Source: Heracleum sosnowskyi (Eukaryota; Streptophyta; Magnoliopsida; Apiales; Apiaceae). From it: 64,000 nucleotides of DNA. Below the pieces are notes generated by a model that was not told the DNA's origin, searched no databases, and was given only the letters and a program-made list of their open reading frames with translations. Both the position numbers and the translations under genes were made by a program. Of this stretch, positions 20,910-30,969 are shown in pieces. The DNA lies in NCBI GenBank assembly GCA_030848705.1, contig CM061240.1:128266998-128330997 (forward strand), read 5' to 3'. Numbering within the stretch: the first letter of the stretch is position 1; every line of letters starts with the position of its first letter.

Positions 20910-22790
20910 AATTTTTTTAAAAATATTTTCCGATGATCTAACTATATGGATATCAAGATTTATATGTTTGAGTGATATTCCAAAAATATTAGAAAAAAAC
21001 AAATTTATTTGTTTCGAGATTATAGTAGTCAACTAGTGATTTGATTATTACTTCTAACTAGTGTTTAGTCTCGGATTGGTGTTTTGATTTTTTTAAAAAT
21101 ATTTCCCGAAGATCTAACCATGTGGATATCAAGATTTATATGTTTGAGCGATATTCCAAAAATATTAGAAAATAAATAAATTTATTTGGTTTGAGATGAT
21201 AATAGTCACTAGTTATTTGACTAGTACTTCTAATAAGTGTTTAGTCCCATATTTGTATTTTGATTTTTTAAAAATTATTTACTGATGATCCAACCATATG
21301 GATGTCAAGATTAATATATTTGAGTGATATTCCAAAAATATTAAAAAAAAAAAATTATTTGTTTCGAGATTATAATAGTCAACTAGTGATTTGACTATTA
21401 CTTCTAACTAGTGTTTAGTCCCGGATTGGTGTTTTAATTTTTTTTTGAAAACGTTTTTCAATGATTCAACCATATGGATGTTAAGATCCCCCGGTTTAAT
21501 TAAAAATAATATTAAAAAAGGTGGAACCCACAGAAAAAAGTGGGCCCCACTAATTTTTCTAATTTTTAACCTTAAACCCTAAACCCGAACCCTAAACCCG
21601 AATAGATTTTTAATTAATTTATTCGACGATCCAACCGTACGGATGTTAATTGGTACTCATTCTAGTGTTGGGAAAAAATAATCAAAAAATAAAAAGGTTC
21701 GGTTGTGCCGCATCTTTTCAAAAACATTGTAAAATGTTTCCCCCTTAAACGAAAATTATTACGAACACCCTTTGCTCCCTGAATTAATTTTTCTTTCGCA
21801 TTCACTCTTTTATATTAGTTTTCAATTAGGGTTTCGATTAGTTCGGGATTTCAATTATTATAGTGAACTAGTGATTTGACTAGCAATTCTGACTAGTATT
21901 TCGTGGAGGATTGGTGTTCCAATTTTTTTTACAAACATTCTCGACGATCCAACCGTATGGATGTCAAGATTTATATGTTTGGGTGGTATTCTAAAAATAT
22001 TAGAAAAAAATAAATTTATTTATTTCGGCATTATAGTAGTCAACTAGTGATTTGACCATTACTTCTAACTAGTGTTTAGTCCCATATTGGTATTTTGATT
22101 TTTTAAAAAATATTTCCCGATGATCTAACCGTATGGATATCAAGATTTATATGTTTTATTGATATTTCAAAAATATTAGAAAAAAATAAATTCATTTGGT
22201 TTGAAATGATAATAGTCAACTAGTTATTTGACTAGTACTTCTCATTAGTGTTCAGTCCCGAATTGGTATTTTCATTTTTTTTAAAACATTTCCCGATGAT
22301 CTAATCGTATGGATATCAATATTTATATGTTTGAGTGATATTCCAAAAATATTAAAAAAAAAATTATTTGGTTTGAGATAAATATTCAACTCGTTATTTG
22401 ACTAGTACTTCTAACTAGTATTTAGTCCCATATTGGTATTTTGATTTTATAAAAAATATTTACTGACTATCCAACCATATGGATGTCAAGATTTATATGT
22501 TTGAGTGATATTCCAAAAATATTAGAAAATAAATAAATTTATTTGTTTCAAAATTATAGTAGTCATCTAGTGATTTGACTATTAATTCTAACTATTGTTT
22601 AGTCTCGAATTGGTGTTTTTATTTTTTTAGAAATATTTTCCAACGATCTAACCGTACGGATATCAAGATTTATATGTTTTAGTGACATTCCAAATAATTT
22701 AGAAAAAAAATAAGTTTATTTGGTTTGAGATTATAATAGTCAATTAGTTATTTCACTAGTAATTCTAACTATTGTTTAGTCCCGGATTAA
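20910..22790. repeat. degenerate ~177-bp tandem repeats in CACTA 2
   Basis: A marker GAT(C/T)(C/T)AACC(G/A)TATGGAT followed by ATCAAGATTTATATGTTTGA recurs near 20935, 21112, 21287 and 21463, then after a 480-bp gap at about 21945, 22123, 22299, 22470 and 22646. Units are heavily diverged. The marker and the following GTGATATTCCAAAAATATT match part of the 173-bp satellite of CACTA 1. Confidence 0.8.
21573..21600. repeat. short telomere-like CCCTAAA repeats
   Basis: TAAACCCTAAACCCGAACCC is followed by TAAACCCG, imperfect copies of the plant telomere unit lying between the two satellite blocks. Confidence 0.7.
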
Positions 22791-23439
22791 TTTGTGAAAT
22801 TATATGCGTTTTGTATCCTCCGAATCAACATAATATTTTGTTTATTATCTTTTTTGACAATTCAATGGTACATATGTAAAAAAGCTGTTCATTATGTTAA
22901 AACTACAAATATTTCAATAAATATAAATAAACTTATATTATGATAAAAATTGAAAATAGAAATGTATTGTACCAAAATTTTGCATTCACATAAAGAAAAA
23001 GGTATACTTGTGACGAATAAGTTAATTGAAGCGAACGGAGTGGTGTGGACTTAAAGAGAATTTTATATTGATTCAGGCATCGAGGTGGTTGTGCACTTAA
23101 TATAATGTCCAGCCTTGGTGTAGCATGAGTAGTGAGGAATTCGAATGCACAAGCAGCAAGCCAATATTTTGCATTCATTCAGTTATATATGGACTTCAAA
23201 TATAATATAAGATTAGACATCAAATATAATATAAGATTAGACTTCAAGTTATATAAGATTAGACCGCAACTCTAACTTGATGTCTTTTTGTTACTAATTA
23301 TAATATTTTCCCGTGCACAGATTTTCCTCAATCTGCAAGCTATTATGTATTATTTAGGTGATAACGGTTTGTATGTTCAAGAATTCTTAGCAGTTTGGGT
23401 CTTGGACCTTGTTCTAATGTTTAACCTTTTTACAATGAT

Positions 23440-23700
23440 TTGATGCCTAATGGTTTTCTTTGGTACACTGCTTTTAGTATAAAGCTCCGGACAATCATTC
23501 TACGTAGGGGACTTGCTGATCGATCAACAGCAGTTGTGGAGCAATGTCTTGCATTGATAAAAGATGAATGGCTTATGAAGAGTTGTAGAAGAGACCCCAT
23601 TGTGCTTCTAAGGTACCTTGATGTTGAAACTTATGAGCTGGTATGGGAGTCTATCATGGAAGCCATACTGAATATCAATATAGGGGAGTCTGTACCTTGA
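23440..23700 (+). pseudogene. captured condensin CAP-G (subunit 3) fragment
   Basis: From about 23480 the frame reads KLRTIILRRGLADRSTAVVE and then DEWLMKSC and YLDVETYELVWESIMEAIL, which matches from memory the HEAT-repeat stretch of plant condensin complex subunit 3 (LADRSxAV...KDEWL...YLDVETYELVGES). The real coding segment probably begins after the AG at 23478-23479. It ends in TGA at 23698-23700. CAP-G binds DNA and regulates the condensin ring; this piece is far too short to do that. Confidence 0.65.
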
Positions 23701-24519
23701 TGAATGGCTTTCAGTATTTATGTTTGAATTTAATTTAGACTATGAATGTTTATAAGATAATCTAAGTTATGATGTGAACTAAAGTTGGCTTGTAGAAGTA
23801 TGATGGTTTAAACTTTTGTGTGGTCGGATATGGATTTATGATAATATTTATGTAACTTTGGTACTTTTATATTTATGTTTGATTGTGGCGTTGTATTGCA
23901 TATAGATTGTGTGGTGCTGGATTGTATTTAGATTGGAATTTAATTTGGAAGCCGAAAATGGCCGGAACCTGAAAAAACAGCACAATGCTGCTTCTAGTCA
24001 GTCCAACTTATGACGAATTTCTGGGTAACTTCCGACGGATGTTCATCTTTTTTATATTAATTTTTATTTTTTTTGCGAATAAAATATTGGTAGCAGGTGG
24101 GCCTCATTCTTTAACTTCCAACAGGTTTTCCGTCGTAAAATATGAATTTATGACAGTATATTTCGTCGTAAGTTCATTTATTAATTGATTGAAAAAGATG
24201 GGTCCCACACAGGAACTTATGACGAAAAGGTATACTTGTGACGAAAACTATACTTATGACGAAAACGATTCTTGTGACGAAACTGCTACTTATGACGAAA
24301 AACAAACTTGTGACGAGAATGACATTTGTGACAAAAATGCGAACTTAAGACTTGAGCAAAAATGACGAAAATTTTCCGTCGTAATTGGACCAATTGCGAC
24401 GATTTCAGTGTAAAATTTCCGTCATAATTGCCCAGATTTGTTGTAGTGTATGAAACAACTAGATTTAAACATTGATGCAATATTAATTATGTGTTTAGGG
24501 TTATTTTTAACCCATATCA

Positions 24520-25614
24520 ACATCCAAATTATCTTATAAGACATATAAATGTTTGAACTAATTTTATTTCACAAACTTATTTATGTTGAATTTTATAAAT
24601 TTTAGGTAACATTAACTATGAATAATATGTTTAATATAATTTGGGGGCAATTGAAAAATGATGCATATCTAATTAGTATAATGCATTTCGGCATAGCTCA
24701 AATGGGGACACGCTGAAAATATGAACCGGAATTGAATCAATAATTTTTTGTTTAATTTTATTTTTACTTATAAAAATCCTGCCTTAATAATTTTATTTTA
24801 CTAAAAAAAATCATGTCTTAAGCATGCGAGTCCCCCAATTTATCTCTTAATAGAAATTACCAGAAACTTATTAAATAGATGTAAGGCTAATCCCTACTCA
24901 AATATACACTCGTACGTGATATAAATATTTTGTCTTTAATAAATAAGTTTATGAAATTAATGAGCTTATTCCAATAACATACGTAGAAACCTTCGGCAAA
25001 AAATATTATATACAAGGTACTTTACTCTTTTCCATGTTAAGGTTATCAGAATAAAAGGTATGTCGCAAAAGGATTGAATGGGTTACAAAATAGAGTATGA
25101 AATTTACGATAATAACAAATAAAATGAAATGCACGACACGTTTGACAATCAAGGAATTTCATATTGAATGAACTTTTCACTTTGTAATCCAACATTTAAA
25201 AAAAAATGATACAATGCTGATGATATGCAAATTTTATTTAAAACTCCTTTCTCGTGCACGACAAACCTGAATAAGTTGTAACTAGGGGTCGTTTGATTCA
25301 AAAGTCGGTATAGGTTTGGAATCGGAATCGAGTTTAGAAAGTATGAGGTTAGAGTATCATTCCACATACATGGTGTTTGGTTAGATCTAGGAATTAAAAT
25401 GATACCTATACCTAGTGTTGGTTAAACAAATCTTGGAATCAAGATTCAAGAATCAAAGTACAATTTTTTTAATAACTTTTTTTAATATCTTAAAATTTCA
25501 AATCAAAAATTAAAAAGCAATCCTTTTATAATTTTTTTTGCAAACTAGAGTATCATTCCACATACATGGTATCATTCTTGACAGTTTTCTGTCCAAAATT
25601 GGATCCCTGTTTTT
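24520..25614. other. no gene; old repeats, possible SINE and hAT/MITE-like remnants
   Basis: 24540-24620 matches 46120-46200 and 25075-25275 matches 41745-41930, so this is part of a dispersed repeat. A TAGCTCAAATGG (24694-24705, A-box-like) with GGAATTGAATC 23 bp after it (24728-24738, weak B-box-like) hints at a tRNA-derived SINE. 25284-25430 starts AGGGGTCGTTTGATTC and contains GGTGTTTGGTTAGATC, resembling the ends of hAT or MITE elements, but no second end was found. Confidence 0.4.
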
Positions 25615-26065
25615 CTAATCACATAGTACATATGAACTAGGCAACATGGCCACAAAATGACCCATAACTGAACTTTGTGGACCAATTACAGCTACAGTAT
25701 CAATCTCCATGAACCGTAATGCTATCAAAATGAAAACAAAAAATATTATTTAAGATCTCTACGAAATTTTTTATCTTAATCTAGAGAAAATTTATGTAGA
25801 GGTGTGAATACTTACTTCCAATAATACTCAAAAAACTGCCGTAGTTACAATCGTGTACAGAAAGATTTAATCTCCTTCCGGGGAGAATAGTGGGATCAGA
25901 GTTGACATCTTGCACAACAACATCCATCGCAATTTTTGCCACTCTCCCATTTATACTGCGTATTGTAAAGACATCTCCAATGTTCACTACACCGGGGTTG
26001 TTAGTAACTACTGTAAATGATCCAATAATGAACATGGACAGCAGGACTAGACACAACAAATTCAT
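25615..26065 (-). pseudogene. glutamate-receptor-like (GLR) gene 5' fragment
   Basis: Exon 1, 26065-25816: ATG, a hydrophobic signal peptide (MNLLCLVLLSMFIIGSF), then VVNIGDVFTIRSINGRVAKI and DVNSDPTILPGRRLNL, the start of the ligand-binding ANF domain of plant GLR channels. A GTAAGT donor (25815-25810) and TTGATAG acceptor leave a 94-bp intron. Exon 2, 25721-25615: RFMEIDTVAVIGPQSSVM, again the GLR sequence, then it departs from the family and stops at TAG. No later exons (the LBD and channel pore) follow. Intact splice signals suggest a truncated copy rather than a retrocopy. A peptide of about 118 residues could be secreted if expressed. Confidence 0.75.
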
Positions 26066-26575
26066 GGTTCTCTAATAAATGTCTATATATAGATAGCATA
26101 TAACAGCAAATTAAACTATATTTATTTGCTGCATCAACAGAACAGAATTGACTTGCATTTTGAGGTGAACACCGCAGAGCAAAAGACAGATCTAGCTACA
26201 AAATCAAAAAACTAACAGTAGCCACTAGCCACGCCCTACACAACCCTATGTCAATGTCTGATGAGAGTGTGGCAAGATCTAGAAATGGTGCAAGAAACAA
26301 CTCAGGTAAGAATAAAAGGTGTAAGAAACAACTCAGCCAAGAAAATAAGGTAGTCGCTTACTTTTCCTCTAAACCAATCCACAAGAAAGAAATCTAAATC
26401 AAGAGGAAGACAACTTGCTTAAGAAAATTACACATAAATAAATATTATCGTGACATGCATTCGACACTGATCACTGATTCACTATGACCGGAGTACTATT
26501 ACGCAAAAACAGATTCCAAATTATTAAGATTTCTACTCTTTTCGATCTGATGGCATCATGGGTCATTACGATGTA
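26066..26575. other. no recognisable gene
   Basis: AT-rich sequence between the GLR start and the 3' end of the Myb/SANT gene. No transposon end or promoter motif could be supported. Confidence 0.5.
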
Positions 26576-27544
26576 TTAGGTCAAAACCACTTCTTTATTC
26601 CAATCATCATCAGGACTTGAAAAGAAAACATCCATCTGACTTGGATTTGATGTAAACAAGCACGCAACTCTTATTGATTCAGCTTTAGTCATACCCAACA
26701 AACTAGCTATCTTAGAATGTAACCTTTTCTTTTGTTCAACAACCTCTATTTCAAGATTCTGTGTAGAACTCATGGCATTTGCAATGGTTTCTAAATGACT
26801 GCTCATACCTTTCATAAATCCTGTGAATTCAGTAGCCATCTGATTAGAAGTTAAATCTAGAATTTGAGGAGATTTTTTCTTCTCGGTGCTTTTTGGAGTC
26901 TTTTCTTTCTTAATTTTCTTAGCAGCCGGAGGTTGTGGTAGCCCATCATCATCACTATTATCATTAGCAAGGTTCACAATCTCCTCAAGATTGTTGATAG
27001 AGTCCTCTGGCAATTCAGATGCAATTCCATTAGCTCTATCGACACCAAATACATGATCTAGCTTTTCAAGATAAGGAAAGGGAGTCCTCCATAATCCTCC
27101 TGCTTGGGTGATTCTGAGAAAAACAATATGCACATTAGTAAAAGATTTTAGATACGTAGATGTATATCAAGATATTTAAAACTTAATTACCTTGACAAAA
27201 TCTTCAAAAGCTTGTTTCTCACATTGTATCATTTTTGTCTTATCATCCCATTGAAAGCCTGATGTTTTGTTTACCATTTCAGAAATAACAACATACTTGT
27301 CTTTAAACCATTTTACTTTTGAGTCGATATGAGGAAGAGCTTTTAGACCACTATTAGGGAACTTGTTGTTCATCTGTACCTCCAGGTGATTTAAATAGCC
27401 ATTCTTGAAACCTCCTTCCCCTTTCCATTGTCGGTCAACACTCATATCTAACAAGAAATCAATTAAAGCTTCTTCTTCGTCTTTTTTCCAAAATCGTTTA
27501 TTTTTTCCCCTTCCAACAATAGGAATCTGACTATTTTCATCCAT
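26576..27544 (-). pseudogene. PIF/Harbinger ORF1, Myb/SANT-like DNA-binding protein
   Basis: Exon 1, 27544-27191: MDENSQIPIVGRGKNKRFWK, then a Myb/SANT-like domain (KDEEEALIDFLLDM ... LPHIDSKVKWFKDKY ... SGFQWDD), the Myb_DNA-bind_3 type. Exon 2 lies within 27133-26576: GLWRTPFPYLEKLDHVFG, an acidic stretch, a basic AAKKIKKEKTPKSTEKKK (nuclear signal), and a helical tail. In PIF/Harbinger elements this protein binds the element ends and helps the transposase. The visible donor (GTAATT, 27190) and acceptor (TTCTCAG, before 27114) do not keep the frame, so there is probably a one- or two-base lesion; hence pseudogene. Confidence 0.7.
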
Positions 27545-27791
27545 CCTGAACAATATCCATTAAGCATACATAACCAAATATCTTTTGTAATTTAAAAGCT
27601 ATCAATTATCAAGGACCACATTTATTCAACTGAACAAAATATAGCGTTCAACATCCAAAGATTATAATAAGAATATAAATTTCCAAAATCCCTATCTAGC
27701 TCTCCATGTGTTAAATAAATTTTGTGCTAATTCATTTATAAAAGTAGTCCAAGCATTTGATGATTGAACAATAGTTATGTATTCAACTTCA

Positions 27792-28285
27792 TCATGTAGG
27801 CATGTACTTTCGAATTAGATTATGTAGTATAACACATGCTGATACTATACGAGTTTGGGTGCGAGCTGGATAAAAAGCAGGACTTCTTAGTATTCCCCAC
27901 CTTCCCTTTAGCAAGCCAAAACTTCTCTCAATTACATTTCTTGCTTTAGAGTGTTTCATATTAAAGTACTCATCCGCACTTGCTGGTTGACGATCTTCCC
28001 ATACTTTTAAGTGATAATGGTGTCCTCTAAAAGGTGATAAAAATCCCTCACAATTAGTATAACCAGCATCTACCAAGTAGTAAAAACCTTGAAATACAAT
28101 AACATGAATTAGTAATGACTTTGATTAAGTTATTTAATTTTTTAATTAATATTTTAAATTACCTTGAGGCACTTTTAAACCATTAGGCCTAGAAATTGCA
28201 CCTCTCAAAACACGACCATCATAAATTGTAGAACCCTCCCAACCAGGCAAGACAAATATAAATTCCAAATTTCGTCTTTAATAAT
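27792..28285 (-). pseudogene. PIF/Harbinger transposase, C-terminal half
   Basis: Two exons: 28285-28163 (LEFIFVLPGWEGSTIYDGRV ... RPNGLKVPQ) and 28087-27792 (FYYLVDAGYTNCEGFLSPFR ... HSKARNVIERSFGLLKGRW). The GT-AG junction is in phase 1 and in frame. VDAGY carries the second catalytic Asp and NVIERSFG the Glu of the DDE nuclease; the first Asp and the N-terminal half are missing. The gene is cut at 28286 by the Helitron end, and its upstream part is not found on the far side (41439 on), so it was already truncated or deleted. With the Myb/SANT gene it forms the usual two-gene element, here broken. Confidence 0.85.
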
Positions 28286-29539
28286 ACTAGCTTAAAACCC
28301 GTTCGATGCATAGATTGTTTTTAATAATTTTTAATTTTATTTTTTATATTTTATTAATTGTGATTGTTAAAAAAAATAAGTAGGTGTGTTAAACTTTTTT
28401 AAATGATTAAAAGTATTAAAATATATTTTAAAATAAATAATAACGGTTTGCCCGTGATATTTTAGAAAATGATAGGTTTTAGTAAGGAAAAATTGAAAAA
28501 ATAATATGTTTTAGTTGAATTTTAAAATATAAAAGTAACGGTTTGCCCGTGATATTTTTGGAAAAATAGGGGTTTTAGTAAGAAAAAATAAAAAAAGTGA
28601 CATGTTTTAGTTGAAAAAGGTAATTGAAAATTAAAATTATTAAAATAGGTTTTTAAATAAATAAGTAAGAGTTTGCCCGTGATATATTTGAAAAAGAGGG
28701 AATTTAGTAAGGAAAATAGAAAAAGTAACATGTTTTAGCTGAAAAAGGTAATTGCCCGTGACTATTTTAGAAAAAGAGAAGATTTTGTTAGAAAATATAA
28801 GAAAAATAATGTATTTTTACTGAATGAGTAACTGATTGTAATATTTTTATAATAATTAAATAAGGCAATTACCGTACCAAAAAACAGGTACAAAAAAATA
28901 TAATTAAATAAATAATTAAGAGTTTGACATGTGATATTTTTGAAAAATGAGGGGGTTTAGTAAGTAGAAATAAAATAAAAATCGCTTTTAAAATAAATAA
29001 TTAAGAGTTTTCCCGTGATATTTTTGGAAAATGAGAGGTTTTAGTAAGTAAAAATATAAAAGGTAACATGTTTTAGTTAAAAAAGGTAATTCTCGGTGAT
29101 ATTTTCGTGATATTTTTGGGAGAGGATATTTTTAATAGTTGTTGTTTGATTATTTACATCATAATATTTAACTAATTGCATTTGCTAAAACAATAAGTAT
29201 GCATGTTAAAATATGTAAACTTTTAAAAAAATTAAAAATATCAGAATTGGTTTTAAAAATAAATAATTTAGAATAGGTTTTAAAATAAATAATTAAGGGT
29301 TTATCCGTGATATTTTTGGAAAATGATGGGTTTTAGTAAGTAAAAATAAAAAAAACATGTTTTAGTTAAAAAAAATAATTGCCCATGATATTTTTGGAAA
29401 AAGAGGTGAAAAAGGTAATTGATTATAAATATGTCTTAGTATTTAATAATATTAGTAAGAGTAATTAAGTAAAATCACGAAGTACCAAAAAACATGTACC
29501 AAAAACTGGTACCGTATTGACCAAACTTTTAATGGTTGG

Positions 29540-30927
29540 TGTTATAGCCAAAATTCGATAATGGGTTTTTAGGTTAGGATCGGGTCGAGTACGGATTCAA
29601 TTGGGGATATCTAAGATGTAATTAGGGCTAGAATTAATACAAAGAAAGGTTAGGGCTTGCCCTCATAGGGGTAAGGGTGCACTCCTTTAGGTCGTCCACC
29701 CCTTGAGGGCGCGCCCTCATGGTAGTAACAGCTTGGTGGATGATTTGACAGCTATATTGACATGGCATGACGTAAGGAAGATTCAGGATTTGTCCTCCTA
29801 GGGGAGATGGTGTGCCCCTTTGGCCATCTAACCCCTAAGGACGCGTCCTCTCGGGGTAAACTGACAACACTACGTGGATGAAAGACTTGACAGAGAATAA
29901 TGACTTCTTTTACTTGAGACTGACACAAGGAAGATCTAGGGCTTGTCTTCATGGGGACGAAGGCGCGCCCTTTAGGCCGTCCACTCCTTGAGGGTGCGTC
30001 CTCCCGGTTTGAAGATACAACTTGATAATGAAAAATGGTTTCCTTGGTTTGGTATTGACTAAATATTGAAGAATTCCCTCCTAGGATGTGCCCTAGGAGG
30101 GGGATGTCCGTGGTTGAAGGCCTCCTCCTGTATTCAATGGGCGCACCCTCATTGGGGATGTGGGGTTAATCTTGGTGTGTGCTTTGGGAGCTCTGTTCCT
30201 GTACTCAATGGGCGCGTCCTCATTGGGGAACTTTGGAGTAATCCTGCACTTTGCACCCAAACACTTGGGATCACTTGTCCTGCTATCTGGTGGGTGCTTC
30301 TCATTCGGGGGACAAGGATGCGTCTAGCATTTAAGGTAAGTCATGGCTATACCTGCGTCTATGAATTAAGGAAATAGCTGGTAATGGATAGGACTAGTCC
30401 TCGACGGGGGAAGTTTCCTTATCCATGAAGTCCTGACGTCATAGACGAGCCTTGGGCCTTTGTGGCTAGGCCTTATCGTTAGACATTCCTAAAGTGAGCT
30501 AAAACTCTAAGTAGGGAAATAGATGGAAGTCCTACCTTCAAGTAAGGAAAGATAAGGAAGACATATGTTTAAGTATGGAAAGAATCCTATACATGGAAGG
30601 TGGTGGAAAAAGTCTTATGTCTAAGCATGGAAAAACAGCAGAAGACTTCGGATGGGCTCCGAAGATCAAAGACCAAGCCCATGGAGGAAACTTCCTCCCC
30701 AAGAACTATGTTGGCTTGATTCCCTATAAAAGGGATACGTAGGCACATTGTAAGGGGTCGAATGTTGAGAACTCTGAGGCAGCCAACATAAACCCTAAGC
30801 AATCTCAGCCACCAATTAAACACAACCACCATACTCCGACGAATTTACCACCAAAGGACCACCGTTGTAGATCTTGATTCCGGCGAAGAACCCCAAACTT
30901 TGTTAATACCAAATTCCTCCGTTAACA
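29540..30927 (+). repeat. 5' LTR of the right Tat
   Basis: Starts TGTTATAG and ends GTTAACA. TATA box TATAAAAG at 30725-30732. Contains several copies of the GGCGCGCC / GACGCGTCC motif, for example the perfect palindrome GAGGGCGCGCCCTC at 29705-29718. Small ORFs inside (for example 30066-30377) recur in the other LTR and are not convincing genes. Confidence 0.97.
30725..30732 (+). promoter_or_regulatory. LTR TATA box
   Basis: TATAAAAG in CCCTATAAAAGGGATACG; transcription of the element probably begins 25-30 bp later. The other LTR has the same box at 41105-41112. Confidence 0.7.
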
Positions 30928-30929
30928 AA

Positions 30930-30947
30930 TTGGCGCTAGAAGGAGGG
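30930..30947 (+). other. primer-binding site of the right Tat
   Basis: TGGCGCTAGAAGGAGGGG, two bases after the LTR end. The same sequence occurs on the minus strand next to an LTR of the non-coding element at 43255-46100. Confidence 0.85.
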
Positions 30948-30969
30948 GTGCTAATTAAGATTTAAATCT

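Larger units (their letters stand above)
20156..24448. mobile_element. CACTA transposon 2, non-autonomous
   Basis: Left end CACTACAACAAATCTGGCCA, right end the inverted TGGGCAAATCTG-type end closing in GTTGTAGTG, with TSD TAT at 20153-20155 and 24449-24451. Subterminal regions are dense with TTATGACGGAATTACAAAT / TTATGACGAAAA motifs (20180-20880 and 23995-24430). No transposase frame. The interior has two blocks of ~177-bp degenerate repeats, short telomere-like repeats, and a condensin CAP-G fragment. The ends differ from CACTA 1, so a different transposase is expected to move it. Confidence 0.93.
19631..24519 (-). repeat. older Tat LTR, split by CACTA 2
   Basis: Left part 19631-20155 starts TGTTATAG and follows the 8090 LTR in order: GAGCTTCAAGCTTTAATGG, GACTAACTCGGTCC, GATGCCTACGTA, CCTTTATATAGGC and CCGGGCCTTA. 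The right part 24452-24519 ends ACCCATATCA. Without CACTA 2 and one TAT it is about 590 bp. It is clearly diverged from the 8090-8593 LTR, so it comes from an older or different Tat subfamily. Confidence 0.7.

Noticed and set aside
23985..24480. Small ORFs at the right end of CACTA 2
   Set aside because: They read through subterminal TTATGACGAAA repeats in both directions; not genes.
30066..30377. 103-residue ORF in the Tat LTR, repeated at 40446-40757
   Set aside because: Identical in both LTRs because the LTRs are duplicates; no domain, composition follows the LTR.
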